Shown here piece after piece: positions 17,772-25,734 of a DNA stretch of 64,000 bases. The notes under the pieces are model-generated. The model was not told the origin of the DNA. It ran no database searches and worked only from the letters and a program-made list of their open reading frames with translations. The position numbers and the translations under genes were made by a program. Numbering within the stretch: the stretch's first letter is position 1; every line of letters starts with the position of its first letter. The stretch comes from an uncultured Collinsella sp. Lineage in GTDB: Bacteria; Actinomycetota; Coriobacteriia; Coriobacteriales; Coriobacteriaceae. The DNA lies in assembly GCA_900549455.1 (NCBI GenBank), contig UROM01000001.1, positions 1 through 64,000 on the forward strand. Reading direction: 5' to 3'.

Positions 17772-17793
17772 TTACTTACTAGTTAGTAAGTAA
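17772..17793. promoter_or_regulatory. TetR operator candidate 2
   Basis: Arms TTACTTACTA and TAGTAAGTAA separated by GT, 22 bases downstream of the first palindrome and sharing the ACTA/TAGT half-sites. Both lie 125-190 bases from the MFS start. Confidence 0.7.
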
Positions 17794-17918
17794 CAACTCA
17801 ACAGACGCTCGCGAGCAGCCGTACCCCATTCCACGGCCGCCGCATCCAGCGGGTTTGACCCCTTGACCCTTGGTGCACGAGCGCCCTCGCGCATTCCATC
17901 ACAGAGAGGATCTATTCC

Positions 17919-19211
17919 ATGGCAAATCAAACCGCCGCGGCGATTGACGAGAACGCCATCGCCCCCGATACCGGAAAGCCCATGACCAAAACCGAGACAT
18001 GGCGCTTTATGATCGGCTTTATCATCTTCGGAATCATGTGGATGATGTCGGGAACAATCGGCTCCAACGTCTTGTTCCCCGAGCGTTTTAACGGCCTTAA
18101 TATTGGCCAGCCCGAGGCAATTCTCGCGGCGATGAACTCGGTCGGTTCGATCTTCGCCCTGTTCTCAAATCTCGTTTTCGGCGCGCTTTCCGACCACTGC
18201 CACAGCCGCTTTGGCAAGCGCACGCCGTTTATCGTTCTCGGCGGTTTTATCTGCGGCTGTGCTTTCTGGAGCACTTCGGTCGCGACCACACTTCCCATGA
18301 TCGTCGCCTCCTGGTGCGTGCTGCAGATTGGCCTCAACTGCATGCTTGCCCCTGCTGTTGCCGTGCTTTCCGACCGCATCCCGCTTAACAAGCGCGGCAC
18401 GCTCTCCGCATTCTATGGCGGCGGCGCAACGGCCGGCCAGTCGATTGGCACCATCATCGGTACGCAGTTCCTCTCCAACCCAGTTCCTGGCTTTATCATC
18501 GGCACGGTCTCTTGGTTGCTGACCGGCATCCTCGCCGTCATCATTTGGCCGCGCGAGAAGTCTGCCGCTCTTGACGAGGGCGAGCAGTCTGAGAAGCTCA
18601 ATCTCAAGTCGCTGCTGCTCATGTTCGTTCCGCCCACCAAGAACTGCCGCGACTTTTATCTGGCGCTCTTTGGCCGTCTGCTCCTCATCTTCGGTTACTT
18701 CTGCATCAACGGCTATCAGCTCTATATCCTCGAGAAGTACATCGGTCTTCCCGTGGCAGAAGCCGGCGCAGTTCTTTCGAGTATGTCCGTCGTGATCATG
18801 GTCGTGTCGCTTGTCGCCTCGCTTACCTCGGGCGCCATCTCCGACAAGATCGGCCGCCGCAAGCCTATCATCCTCGTCGCAACGATTATGATGTGTATCG
18901 GTATCGCCCTGCCCTGGCTACTTAAGTCCGTTATCGGCATGTACGGATTTGCTCTGCTCGCCGGACTTGGCTACGGTATCTACTCTTCCGTGGACCAGGC
19001 GCTCAATGTCGATGTTCTGCCCGATAAGGAGAACGCCGGCAAGGACCTGGGCATCCTCAATATCGCCAACACCATCGGTCAGATCCTTGGTCCCATCGTG
19101 ACCTCGGCAATCGTTGTCGCCACTGGCTCCTATTTCATGGCGTTCCCAATCTCCATCGTGCTCATCGCCGTGGGCTATGTGTCCATCATGCTCATCAAGA
19201 GCGCCAAGTAA
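17919..19211 (+). CDS. MFS transporter, probable glycoside or sugar
   Basis: 430 residues with twelve likely membrane helices. The first cytoplasmic loop has the MFS pattern GALSDHCHSRFGKRTPFI (near residue 90), and the equivalent loop in the second half has GAISDKIGRRKPIIL. The N-terminal cytoplasmic tail is about 30 residues. GAGAGGATCT precedes the start. It is divergent from tetR and followed, 87 bases on, by the DUF5060/DUF4038 gene, with a stem-loop at 19231-19260 (CCGTCGGGC/GCCCGACGG) between them. It probably imports an intact glycoside for the cytosolic hydrolases; the substrate is inferred only from context. Confidence 0.83.
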   Translation: MANQTAAAIDENAIAPDTGKPMTKTETWRFMIGFIIFGIMWMMSGTIGSNVLFPERFNGLNIGQPEAILAAMNSVGSIFALFSNLVFGALSDHCHSRFGKRTPFIVLGGFICGCAFWSTSVATTLPMIVASWCVLQIGLNCMLAPAVAVLSDRIPLNKRGTLSAFYGGGATAGQSIGTIIGTQFLSNPVPGFIIGTVSWLLTGILAVIIWPREKSAALDEGEQSEKLNLKSLLLMFVPPTKNCRDFYLALFGRLLLIFGYFCINGYQLYILEKYIGLPVAEAGAVLSSMSVVIMVVSLVASLTSGAISDKIGRRKPIILVATIMMCIGIALPWLLKSVIGMYGFALLAGLGYGIYSSVDQALNVDVLPDKENAGKDLGILNIANTIGQILGPIVTSAIVVATGSYFMAFPISIVLIAVGYVSIMLIKSAK

Positions 19212-19230
19212 TTTGCCACTCTCTTTCATT

Positions 19231-19260
19231 CCGTCGGGCTGCGTTCGTGTTGCCCGACGG
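19231..19260 (+). terminator. Stem-loop between MFS and glycosidase genes
   Basis: CCGTCGGGC (19231-19239) pairs with GCCCGACGG (19252-19260). No T tract follows, so it may only reduce read-through or stabilise the upstream message. Confidence 0.5.
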
Positions 19261-19298
19261 ACTCCGACTATTCAATCGCTTAACTTGGAGGCGTTATC

Positions 19299-20831
19299 AT
19301 GACTATCGTCGAGCAGTACAAGGTGTTTAAGCTCGAGCTCGCGGGCACTGCGGCCGGCAATCCCTATGTCGAAGTCGAGCTGTCGGCGCGATTTGACCGC
19401 GCGGATGGCCAGGACAGCTTTGAGGTCCATGGCTTCTACAAGGGCAATGGCTGCTACGGAATCAACTTTATGCCCGAGAGTGCCGGTGTCTGGAACTACA
19501 CGGTGAGCTCCAATGACCCCGAGCTCGATGGTGCCGCCGGCTCTTTTGAGGCCGTGCCCGCCACGGGCGCCAATCATGGTCGCGTGCTGCTGGCAAAGGA
19601 TGTGCTCGCCCACGGAGCTCCGTTCATTACTGACGAGGATTTCAACTTTGCCTACGAGGATGGAACGCGCTACCTGCCCTTTGGCACCACATGCTATGCC
19701 TGGACCAACCAGGATGTTCAGCTGCAGGAGCAGACGCTCGAGACGCTCGCAGAGGCACCTTTTAACAAGATCCGCATGTGCGTCTTCCCCAAGTTCTACG
19801 ACTATAACGTTGAGGACCCAGCGATGTATGCCTATGAAGGCGAGAAGGGCGATTTCGACCATTTTCGCTTCTATGAGCCGTTTTGGGAAAACCTCGAGCA
19901 CCGCATCGAGCAGCTTGATGAGCTGGGCATCCAGGCGGATCTCATCGTTTTGCATCCGTATGACAAGCCTGAGGACTGGGGCTTCTCTCGTATGACGCGC
20001 GAGGAGGATATTTTCTACCTGACGTATGTCGCTCGTCGCTTCTCGGCATACAAGAACATTTGGTGGAGCCTTGCCAATGAGTGGGACCTTATGCCGTGGA
20101 AGCCGGCCGAGGACTGGGACCGCTATGCCCGTATCATCATGGCGAACGACCCGTATGGTCATCTGCGCAGTATCCACAATTGCCGTGAGATCTTTGACCA
20201 CAGTCATCCGTGGATTACGCACGTGAGCTACCAGAGGTGCGACCTCAAGAACACAGCCGAGGACGTCACCATGCTGCGCGCGCAGTATAGCAAGCCGGTT
20301 TTGATCGACGAGGTCGGCTATGAGGGCAACATCAACTGGGGCTGGGGTAACCTGACCGCTCAGGAACTCGTACGTCGTTTTTGGGAGGGCAGTTTGCGTG
20401 GCGGTTATGTGACCCACGGTGAGACCTACGTCGACCGCGGACCCAAGCTGTGGTGGGCGCACGGCGGCAAGCTCTACGGCGATTCGCCCGATCGCATTGG
20501 CTTTTGCCGTCGCTACATGGAGGCGCTGCCGGCCGATTTTGACTGGGTGCCCGATGAGGTCGGCATCCTTGACGGTACGTTTACCTGGGATGTCACCTGT
20601 ATGTCCAACGATCATGGCCACGGGACTGCCGATGTCCTTATGTACTTTGGGTTCAACCGTCCGGCGTATCGTGAGTTTGAGGGCGAGGCGGGCGCTCGTT
20701 ACAAGGTGAATGTCGTGGACACATGGGACATGACGGAGGAAGAGCTTCCCGGAACCTTTGAGGGCAAGTTCCGCATCGACCTCCCTAGTAAGCAGTATAT
20801 GTTGCTTCGTCTGACTAAAGTAGAGGCGTAA
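19299..20831 (+). CDS. DUF5060/DUF4038/DUF5605 glycoside hydrolase
   Basis: 510 residues in three parts: an N-terminal beta domain (residues 1-90, DUF5060-like, with VELSARFDRADGQDSFEVHGFY), a TIM barrel (about 110-415, DUF4038-like, with YLPFGTTCYAWTNQ and PFNKIRMCVFPKF), and a C-terminal beta domain (about 425-510, DUF5605-like, ending QYMLLRLTKVEA). Candidate catalytic acids are the Glu of WWSLANEWDLM and the Glu of VLIDEVGYEG, in the positions expected for a clan-A retaining enzyme. There is no signal peptide. Proteins with this layout are often annotated only as DUF5605. GGAGG precedes the ATG. Confidence 0.82.
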   Translation: MTIVEQYKVFKLELAGTAAGNPYVEVELSARFDRADGQDSFEVHGFYKGNGCYGINFMPESAGVWNYTVSSNDPELDGAAGSFEAVPATGANHGRVLLAKDVLAHGAPFITDEDFNFAYEDGTRYLPFGTTCYAWTNQDVQLQEQTLETLAEAPFNKIRMCVFPKFYDYNVEDPAMYAYEGEKGDFDHFRFYEPFWENLEHRIEQLDELGIQADLIVLHPYDKPEDWGFSRMTREEDIFYLTYVARRFSAYKNIWWSLANEWDLMPWKPAEDWDRYARIIMANDPYGHLRSIHNCREIFDHSHPWITHVSYQRCDLKNTAEDVTMLRAQYSKPVLIDEVGYEGNINWGWGNLTAQELVRRFWEGSLRGGYVTHGETYVDRGPKLWWAHGGKLYGDSPDRIGFCRRYMEALPADFDWVPDEVGILDGTFTWDVTCMSNDHGHGTADVLMYFGFNRPAYREFEGEAGARYKVNVVDTWDMTEEELPGTFEGKFRIDLPSKQYMLLRLTKVEA

Positions 20832-20942
20832 TAATAGAGATAATCGGCTCCGGGCGCGATTTGCTGCACGACCATCATAAGGGCAGCCCCTGTGGTGGTC
20901 GCGGCGATGCGCGTTCGGGGCTATGGCACGTGAGGGGCGAAT

Positions 20943-21854
20943 ATGCAGGAGTTCTTTGGAATCGATGTGGGCGGTACGGCCGTTAAATGGGCTGTGCTGG
21001 GCGAGGATTTTTCCATCCGCGAGCGCGGGAGCCTGCCGACGGGCTTTACCACGGCTGAGGAGACCGTTTCGGCGTTGATCGGGCTCGTCGAGCCGTACCG
21101 CGAGCGCGTGAACGCCGTAGGCGTGAGCGCACCCGGCGGTATTTACGAGGGAGATGTCACGGGAACGATCCATCGTGGCGGTGCGCTCACGTTTATGGAC
21201 GGCTGCCCACTGGGAAAGCTCATGCGCGAGGCGCTGGGGGTGCCGGTTGCCGTCAATAACGACGGTAAGTGCTGTGCACTCGGTGAGTATGCGGCTGGCG
21301 CCCTGCGCGGGACGCGTTTTGGCGTGGTACTCGCTATTGGCACGGGCATCGGCGGCGGTATCGTCATCGACGGCAAGGTCCTGCGCGGCGCGCACTGCTT
21401 TGCAGGCGAGTTCAGCTTCTTGCGCAACGATGTCACGACTGCCGCGAGCATGGAAAACTCCTTTGCGGGCTCGGGCGGTTGGCGCGCGCTCCGCGATGCC
21501 GCCGTTGCCGAGAAGGGCCTGCCTGCGGATTCTCCGGTGGACGGCCGCCGCGTCTTTGAGTGGATCGCGGATGGCGACATAGCGGCGCAGCGCGCGCTCG
21601 ACCGCTACGCTCGCGCATTTGACGGACAGCTCATCAACCTGCAGGCCGTGCTCGACCCCGAGGTCTTTGTGATCGCAGGCGGCATCTCGTGCCATCCCGA
21701 GCTCGTCGATGCCCTGCGTGCGCAGATGCCGCTGGCCCTCGCGAGTTACGAAGGGACCCTTGCTGGCATTCCTGTGCCGCAGATAAAGGTGGCCGAGCTC
21801 GGCAACGACGCCAACCTTTACGGTACTGTCCAGGAGGCCATGCGCCTGGTGTAG
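20943..21854 (+). CDS. ROK-family sugar kinase
   Basis: 303 residues. The phosphate-binding FFGIDVGGTAVKWAVL opens the protein, AVNNDGKCCALGE supplies the catalytic Asp, and VLAIGTGIGGGIVIDGKV binds ATP. The usual ROK zinc motif (CxCGxxGCxE) is absent; the region reads GAHCFAGEFSFLRND, so it belongs to a zinc-free subgroup. It should phosphorylate a monosaccharide released by the cytosolic glycosidases. The stop is followed by an imperfect hairpin near 21897-21935 that may act as terminator. Confidence 0.87.
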   Translation: MQEFFGIDVGGTAVKWAVLGEDFSIRERGSLPTGFTTAEETVSALIGLVEPYRERVNAVGVSAPGGIYEGDVTGTIHRGGALTFMDGCPLGKLMREALGVPVAVNNDGKCCALGEYAAGALRGTRFGVVLAIGTGIGGGIVIDGKVLRGAHCFAGEFSFLRNDVTTAASMENSFAGSGGWRALRDAAVAEKGLPADSPVDGRRVFEWIADGDIAAQRALDRYARAFDGQLINLQAVLDPEVFVIAGGISCHPELVDALRAQMPLALASYEGTLAGIPVPQIKVAELGNDANLYGTVQEAMRLV

Positions 21855-21939
21855 CGCGAGCCAAACAAGGCTGTCGAAAAAGATAAAGGCCGGCGTGAAC
21901 CGCCCCTATTTCCTTAGCACGGGAAATGGGGGTGGTTTT

Positions 21940-21966
21940 ACTCATTGGGGACGTACTTAAATGAGC
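21940..21966. repeat. 27-bp palindromic repeat, copy 2
   Basis: ACTCATT...AATGAGc enclosing GGGGACGTACTTA. It lies in the 298-base gap 21855-22152 after the ROK gene. The remainder of the gap holds a degenerate continuation of the repeat (GCAGTTGAAAACACTCC) and no gene. Confidence 0.75.
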
Positions 21967-22152
21967 GCAGTTGAAAACACTCCTTGCCGAGCTAGAGGTC
22001 GCGCGTGCCCCTTCTGGGCCATGCGGCTCAAAATCTCGGCGTGATGTGGACGACTGGGGTCGAATTAGCAGCATTTCGAGCTTGGTTTTGATATTGAGAT
22101 TGATTCTTTATTAAAATAGATTCCAGACCAATTAAGCGGCCGGGGGTTAACC

Positions 22153-23697
22153 GTGAGGGGCATGGGAGACACAACCGCATATCTGCGTCGGGGCATTCGG
22201 GAGATTATATGCCTGGCGCTGTTCTTCTTCACGTTTTTGGCGTGCGAGTATCTTTTTGATGTGCGCATAGCCGAGTTCGTGCCATCGAGTGAGGTCGTCA
22301 TCTACGAGAGCATCGTTGTCGGCGCGAGCGTGATTGGCTTTTTCGTGCGCCCATTTCTGTACTAGCGCCGTCCCCAGACGATCGATGCGACGAGCGATAT
22401 TACAGGCGTGCTTTTGGTATCGGCGTTGCTGCTGATGATTATGGCAGTGCGGTTTGAGGTGGTAATTGCCGGCGGCCTGGTGGCGTGCTGCGCCCTGGGC
22501 TACTGCGGATCGACTGCCCACGCAAACTTTGCGCGACGCTTTGCGCGGACGCCCTGCTTGGCGCGCGCCGCAGCACTTTCCTATGCCATGGGCGTTCTGG
22601 TACAGGTGTTCAACCACATGGCGATGCCTGTTGGTATTCCTCAGCAGGCTGCTCTGGTCATCTGTGCGATCGCGCAGGTAGCGTTGCTCCACGGTGCCCG
22701 ACGCGCCAAGCTGCGCGACGAGTCCGATCCCAACTTCGAACCCAGTGCTGCCGGGCTTTCGGTAGATGCTCTGGAATATGGCGCCAAATGGCATGACGAT
22801 CCCGAGGCAAAGGCGGCATTTCGCCGCACCGTAGTTCGCCTGACCGTGGCGACAGCGTATCTTTCCGGCGTATTCGCCGCTCTCAACGCGGGCCTCACAA
22901 CCCTGTATGCTACCGGAGCCGTTGATTTGGGTGACTGGCCGCGCCTGCTGCTTGTCGTGAGCTCGTTGGCCGCCGGCGCACTATTTGACCTGCACGACCG
23001 CTCGTATATGAATATCGGCATGACATGTGTCGCTATGCTGTCCACGCTTTCGTTCTTTGTGCTCATCATCGATGGCAATGGCGGCAACGAGCTTGCTGCC
23101 ACGATCATCTTTTATCTGGGCTCGGGCTTCTTTGTGGTGTTCTTTACCACAAAATTCGCCGCCATCTCACTCTATGCGCGCTGGTCATATTTTTGGCCGT
23201 GCATGGGTCGCGTCGTCAACAACGTGTGCTCGATGCTCGTGACGGCGCCGGCGGTGGCGATCATCTCGAGTCAAAACGTGCTGGTGGCAGTCGGCGCGGC
23301 GCTCGTGATGTTTGTGGGTATTGCGATTACGCTGCTGGGGCAGTTGGGGCAACGGGCCGATGATGTCGTGATGCAGGACGGCCTGCCGCTTGCCACTGAT
23401 GATCTTGGTGGGGATCTTGCGCCCACATGCTCCGACTCCGAGCCCGTGGAGGCAGCGGAGCTCACGTCCGATGAACGACTCGATGCCTTCGTCGCCACCT
23501 TTGAGCTTACAGAGCGCGAGCGCGATATTCTTGAGGCCTTGGTCGTTTCGGACCAGAGCGTTCAGGACATCGCCGCAACGCTTTTCCTTTCGCGCTCCAC
23601 GCTCTACCGTCACATTTCCTCGATCAACAAAAAGACCGGCACCGCCTCGCGCGTGGCCCTTATCAACTTCTTCTGGTCCTGGACACCAAATGACTAA
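22153..23697 (+). pseudogene. LuxR-family membrane regulator interrupted by an amber codon
   Basis: Two open stretches lie in one reading frame: 22153-22365 and 22366-23697, separated only by TAG at 22363-22365 (TTT CTG TAC TAG CGC CGT). Read through the stop, it is a protein of about 514 residues with many hydrophobic helices and a C-terminal LuxR-type helix-turn-helix (LTERERDILEALVVSDQSVQDIAATLFLSRSTLYRHIS). This is the layout of Coriobacteriia membrane-LuxR regulators. Either an inactivating mutation or a sequencing error explains the stop. A shorter product could start at GTG 22408 and keep the DNA-binding domain. The start GTG 22153 or ATG 22162 is uncertain. Confidence 0.75.
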
Positions 23698-23816
23698 CGT
23701 GTGAGACGCCGACCAGTCCCTTACTCTAACGGGGGTGTGGCCTCAAAGCGCGCCCGCATCGACGCTTCGCCTGCGCTAAACTGGAAGGCACGTACGCGAT
23801 TACGAGAGGAGCCCGC

Positions 23817-24500
23817 ATGGAGGCTTACAAGCAAGAGTTCATCAAGTTCATGGTCGAGTCCGACGTTCTTAAGTTCGGCAGCTTTACGCTCAAGAGCGGC
23901 CGTCAGTCCCCGTTCTTTATGAACGCCGGCGCTTACGTGACGGGCTATCAGCTCAAGAAGCTGGGCGAGTATTACGCCCAGGCCATCCACGATAACTTTG
24001 GCGACGACTTTGATGTGCTGTTTGGACCGGCCTACAAGGGTATTCCGCTGGCCGTCGTGACCGCAATTGCCTACCACGAGCTGTACGGCAAGGAGGTCAA
24101 GTACTGCTGCGACCGCAAGGAGGCCAAGGACCACGGTGCCGACAAGGGCAACCTGCTGGGCTATGAGCCTCAGGACGGCGACCGCGTGGTCATGGTCGAG
24201 GACGTCACCACCAGCGGTAAGTCCATCGACGAGACCTATCCCAAGGTCAAGGCTGCTGCCGATGTCGAGATCAAGGGCCTCATCGTGTCTCTCAACCGCA
24301 TGGAGGTCGGCAAGGGCGGCGTGACCACCGCGCAGAAGGAGATCGAGGCCAAGTACGGCTTCCCCGTCGCGAGCATCGTTTCCATGGCCGAGGTCGTCGA
24401 GACTCTCTACAACCACGAGATCGACGGCAAGGTCGTCATCGACGACGAGCTCAAGGCCGCCATCGACGCTTACTACGAGCAGTACGGAGCTCAGGAGTAG
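23817..24500 (+). CDS. pyrE: Orotate phosphoribosyltransferase
   Basis: Joins orotate to PRPP to give orotidine 5'-phosphate in pyrimidine synthesis. 227 residues, near the usual length. The PRPP-binding motif is VVMVEDVTTSGKSIDET near residue 123-140; DVLFGPAYKGIPLAVV and GRQSPFFMNAG are also typical. GAGAGGAGCCCGC precedes the ATG. It stands alone among pyr genes here. The stop codon runs directly into a nested-hairpin element. Confidence 0.95.
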   Translation: MEAYKQEFIKFMVESDVLKFGSFTLKSGRQSPFFMNAGAYVTGYQLKKLGEYYAQAIHDNFGDDFDVLFGPAYKGIPLAVVTAIAYHELYGKEVKYCCDRKEAKDHGADKGNLLGYEPQDGDRVVMVEDVTTSGKSIDETYPKVKAAADVEIKGLIVSLNRMEVGKGGVTTAQKEIEAKYGFPVASIVSMAEVVETLYNHEIDGKVVIDDELKAAIDAYYEQYGAQE

Positions 24501-24641
24501 TTACGGCGTTTTACCAAACGCCGTAACCGACCGACGCTGCGCGCCGCCCAGGGCGAACAATTTGTCATTCAAAAGGCGAGGCGTGACCAGAAGGCCAATG
24601 CCTCGCCTTTTTCATGCCAACTTGTTCGCCCTGGGCGGCGC
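24500..24641 (+). repeat. Nested-hairpin 3' element, copy 1 (after pyrE)
   Basis: Three stems. First, a 12-base stem with loop TACC begins on the last base of the pyrE stop codon (24500-24527, GTTACGGCGTTT/AAACGCCGTAAC). Second, an outer 20-base perfect arm pair is at 24541-24560 and 24622-24641 (GCGCCGCCCAGGGCGAACAA). Third, inside it, AAAAGGCGAGGC (24571-24582) pairs with GCCTCGCCTTTT (24600-24611), enclosing TGACCAGAAGGCCA. The inner stem plus T run is a good terminator. Copies follow the stops at 32510 and 58980, with paired changes in the stems. Confidence 0.85.
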
Positions 24642-24687
24642 TCGCTGTCCGTCCTCTACTTGCGGCGTTGTCTTGCTCCGGATGGGT

Positions 24688-24714
24688 AGTCATTGGGGAC
24701 GTTCTTAAATGACT
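24688..24714. repeat. 27-bp palindromic repeat, copy 3
   Basis: Arms AGTCATT and AATGACT around GGGGACGTTCTTA. Compared with copies 1 and 2, both arms have changed together (C/G to G/C at the outer positions), so pairing is kept. Confidence 0.78.
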
Positions 24715-24721
24715 AGTCGTG

Positions 24722-24791
24722 AATGAGCGTGGATAATCTCCCGTTTTTGGCTCGGTGACGGCCTCAAAGTGGGAGATTATCCACGCTCGTT
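24722..24791. repeat. 70-bp palindrome with 21-bp arms
   Basis: Arms 24722-24742 and 24771-24791 (core GAGCGTGGATAATCTCCC) match except for one G-T wobble. A further half copy of the arm (TCCACGCTCGTC) is at 24809-24820. It lies between convergent pyrE and rpiR-type genes; the whole 321-base gap is made of repeats. Confidence 0.8.
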
Positions 24792-24821
24792 AGATAAGCG
24801 TCCGAAAATCCACGCTCGTCG

Positions 24822-25676
24822 CTACTTGAGCCCCGGGAGGCGGGTGTAGGGGAACGAGCGCTCCAGGAATTCGGAGCAGTGGGCGTAGTCTTTGGCGAAG
24901 TAGCTGCTGTAGAGCGAATCGAGCACGTATTGCACGGCGATATGGCTGGCGAACTGCGTGATGCGATGCGTCATGCTCTCGTGGTCACTCACCGTAAGGT
25001 AGGCGGCAAAGCCAGGGTGAATGCGCGCGCAATAAGGCGTGCCGATGACGATGACCGGGACATGCCGGCTGCTGAGGATCGGCAAGATGTCCTTGAGGTT
25101 GGGGGCAAGGCCGCTGTAGGAGATGACGATTGCCGCATGGTCGGGACCCGAGGCGAGTGCCGTTCGCACCTGGGCCTCGACACCGTCGTGGCACGTCGCG
25201 CTTTTACCGGCGGAGAGCAGGCGGTCGCGGAACATTCCCGCTGGATAGAGGTTGTGCGAGCCCGTGTAGATGTCGACCTGTCGGGCGTTCGCGATGAGCT
25301 TGGCGGCGTGGTCAAGCTGCGTGGGGTCGAGCAGCTCCTGCGTTTCGGCCAGCGTGGTCTGGTAGAGCCCCTCCATGCGCTCCATAACCTGCGCGGGGCT
25401 GGACGTAGCATCAAAGGGAAAGTTGATGTCCACGTTGCGCCGATTGCCCGCCTCGGTTGCCAAGCGAATAAGCTCGACCTTGAGGTCTTTGAATCCCTCG
25501 AGGCCGAGCTTTTTGCAAAAACGGTGCACACTCGCGACCGAAACGTTGGTGCGTGCGGCAAATTCCTTAATAGAAAGCCCGCGGATGTCCTCGCCGATGG
25601 CAAGGGCTGCAATGCCGAGCTGTTGCTCGGTAGGGGTAAGGCCCTGTGCCTCGGAAATCTTGCGTTTGATATCCAT
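24822..25676 (-). CDS. RpiR/MurR-family transcriptional regulator
   Basis: 284 residues from ATG 25674-25676 (MDIKRKISEAQGLTPTEQQ), with GGGAG five bases upstream. The N-terminal HTH_6 domain covers residues 1-75 (IKEFAARTNVSVASVHRFCKKLGLEGFKDLKVEL). The SIS sugar-phosphate-binding domain follows at about 120-250 (RQVDIYTGSHNLYPAG, AIVISYSGLAPNLKDI). Such regulators sense sugar phosphates. It is downstream of, and probably cotranscribed with, the large glycosidase 42 bases away, so it likely controls that enzyme. Confidence 0.9.
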   Translation of the reverse strand: MDIKRKISEAQGLTPTEQQLGIAALAIGEDIRGLSIKEFAARTNVSVASVHRFCKKLGLEGFKDLKVELIRLATEAGNRRNVDINFPFDATSSPAQVMERMEGLYQTTLAETQELLDPTQLDHAAKLIANARQVDIYTGSHNLYPAGMFRDRLLSAGKSATCHDGVEAQVRTALASGPDHAAIVISYSGLAPNLKDILPILSSRHVPVIVIGTPYCARIHPGFAAYLTVSDHESMTHRITQFASHIAVQYVLDSLYSSYFAKDYAHCSEFLERSFPYTRLPGLK

Positions 25677-25695
25677 GCGAACTCCCACACTCAAC

Positions 25696-25734
25696 AAACC
25701 TGCCAAAAAGGGACAGGTTTATTTTGGCAGGTTT
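25696..25734. repeat. REP-like palindrome overlapping a gene end
   Basis: AAACCTGCCAAAA (25696-25708) pairs perfectly with TTTTGGCAGGTTT (25722-25734), enclosing GGGACAGG. The right arm codes the last residues and stop of the glycosidase. A half-related piece (CCAAAATAAACCTGTCCC, opposite strand) is at 29416-29433 just after the AraC gene. Confidence 0.75.

Noticed and set aside
19272..21695. 807-codon minus-strand frame across the DUF5605 and ROK genes
   Set aside because: Antisense of two well-supported genes; the translated sequence has no recognisable domain.
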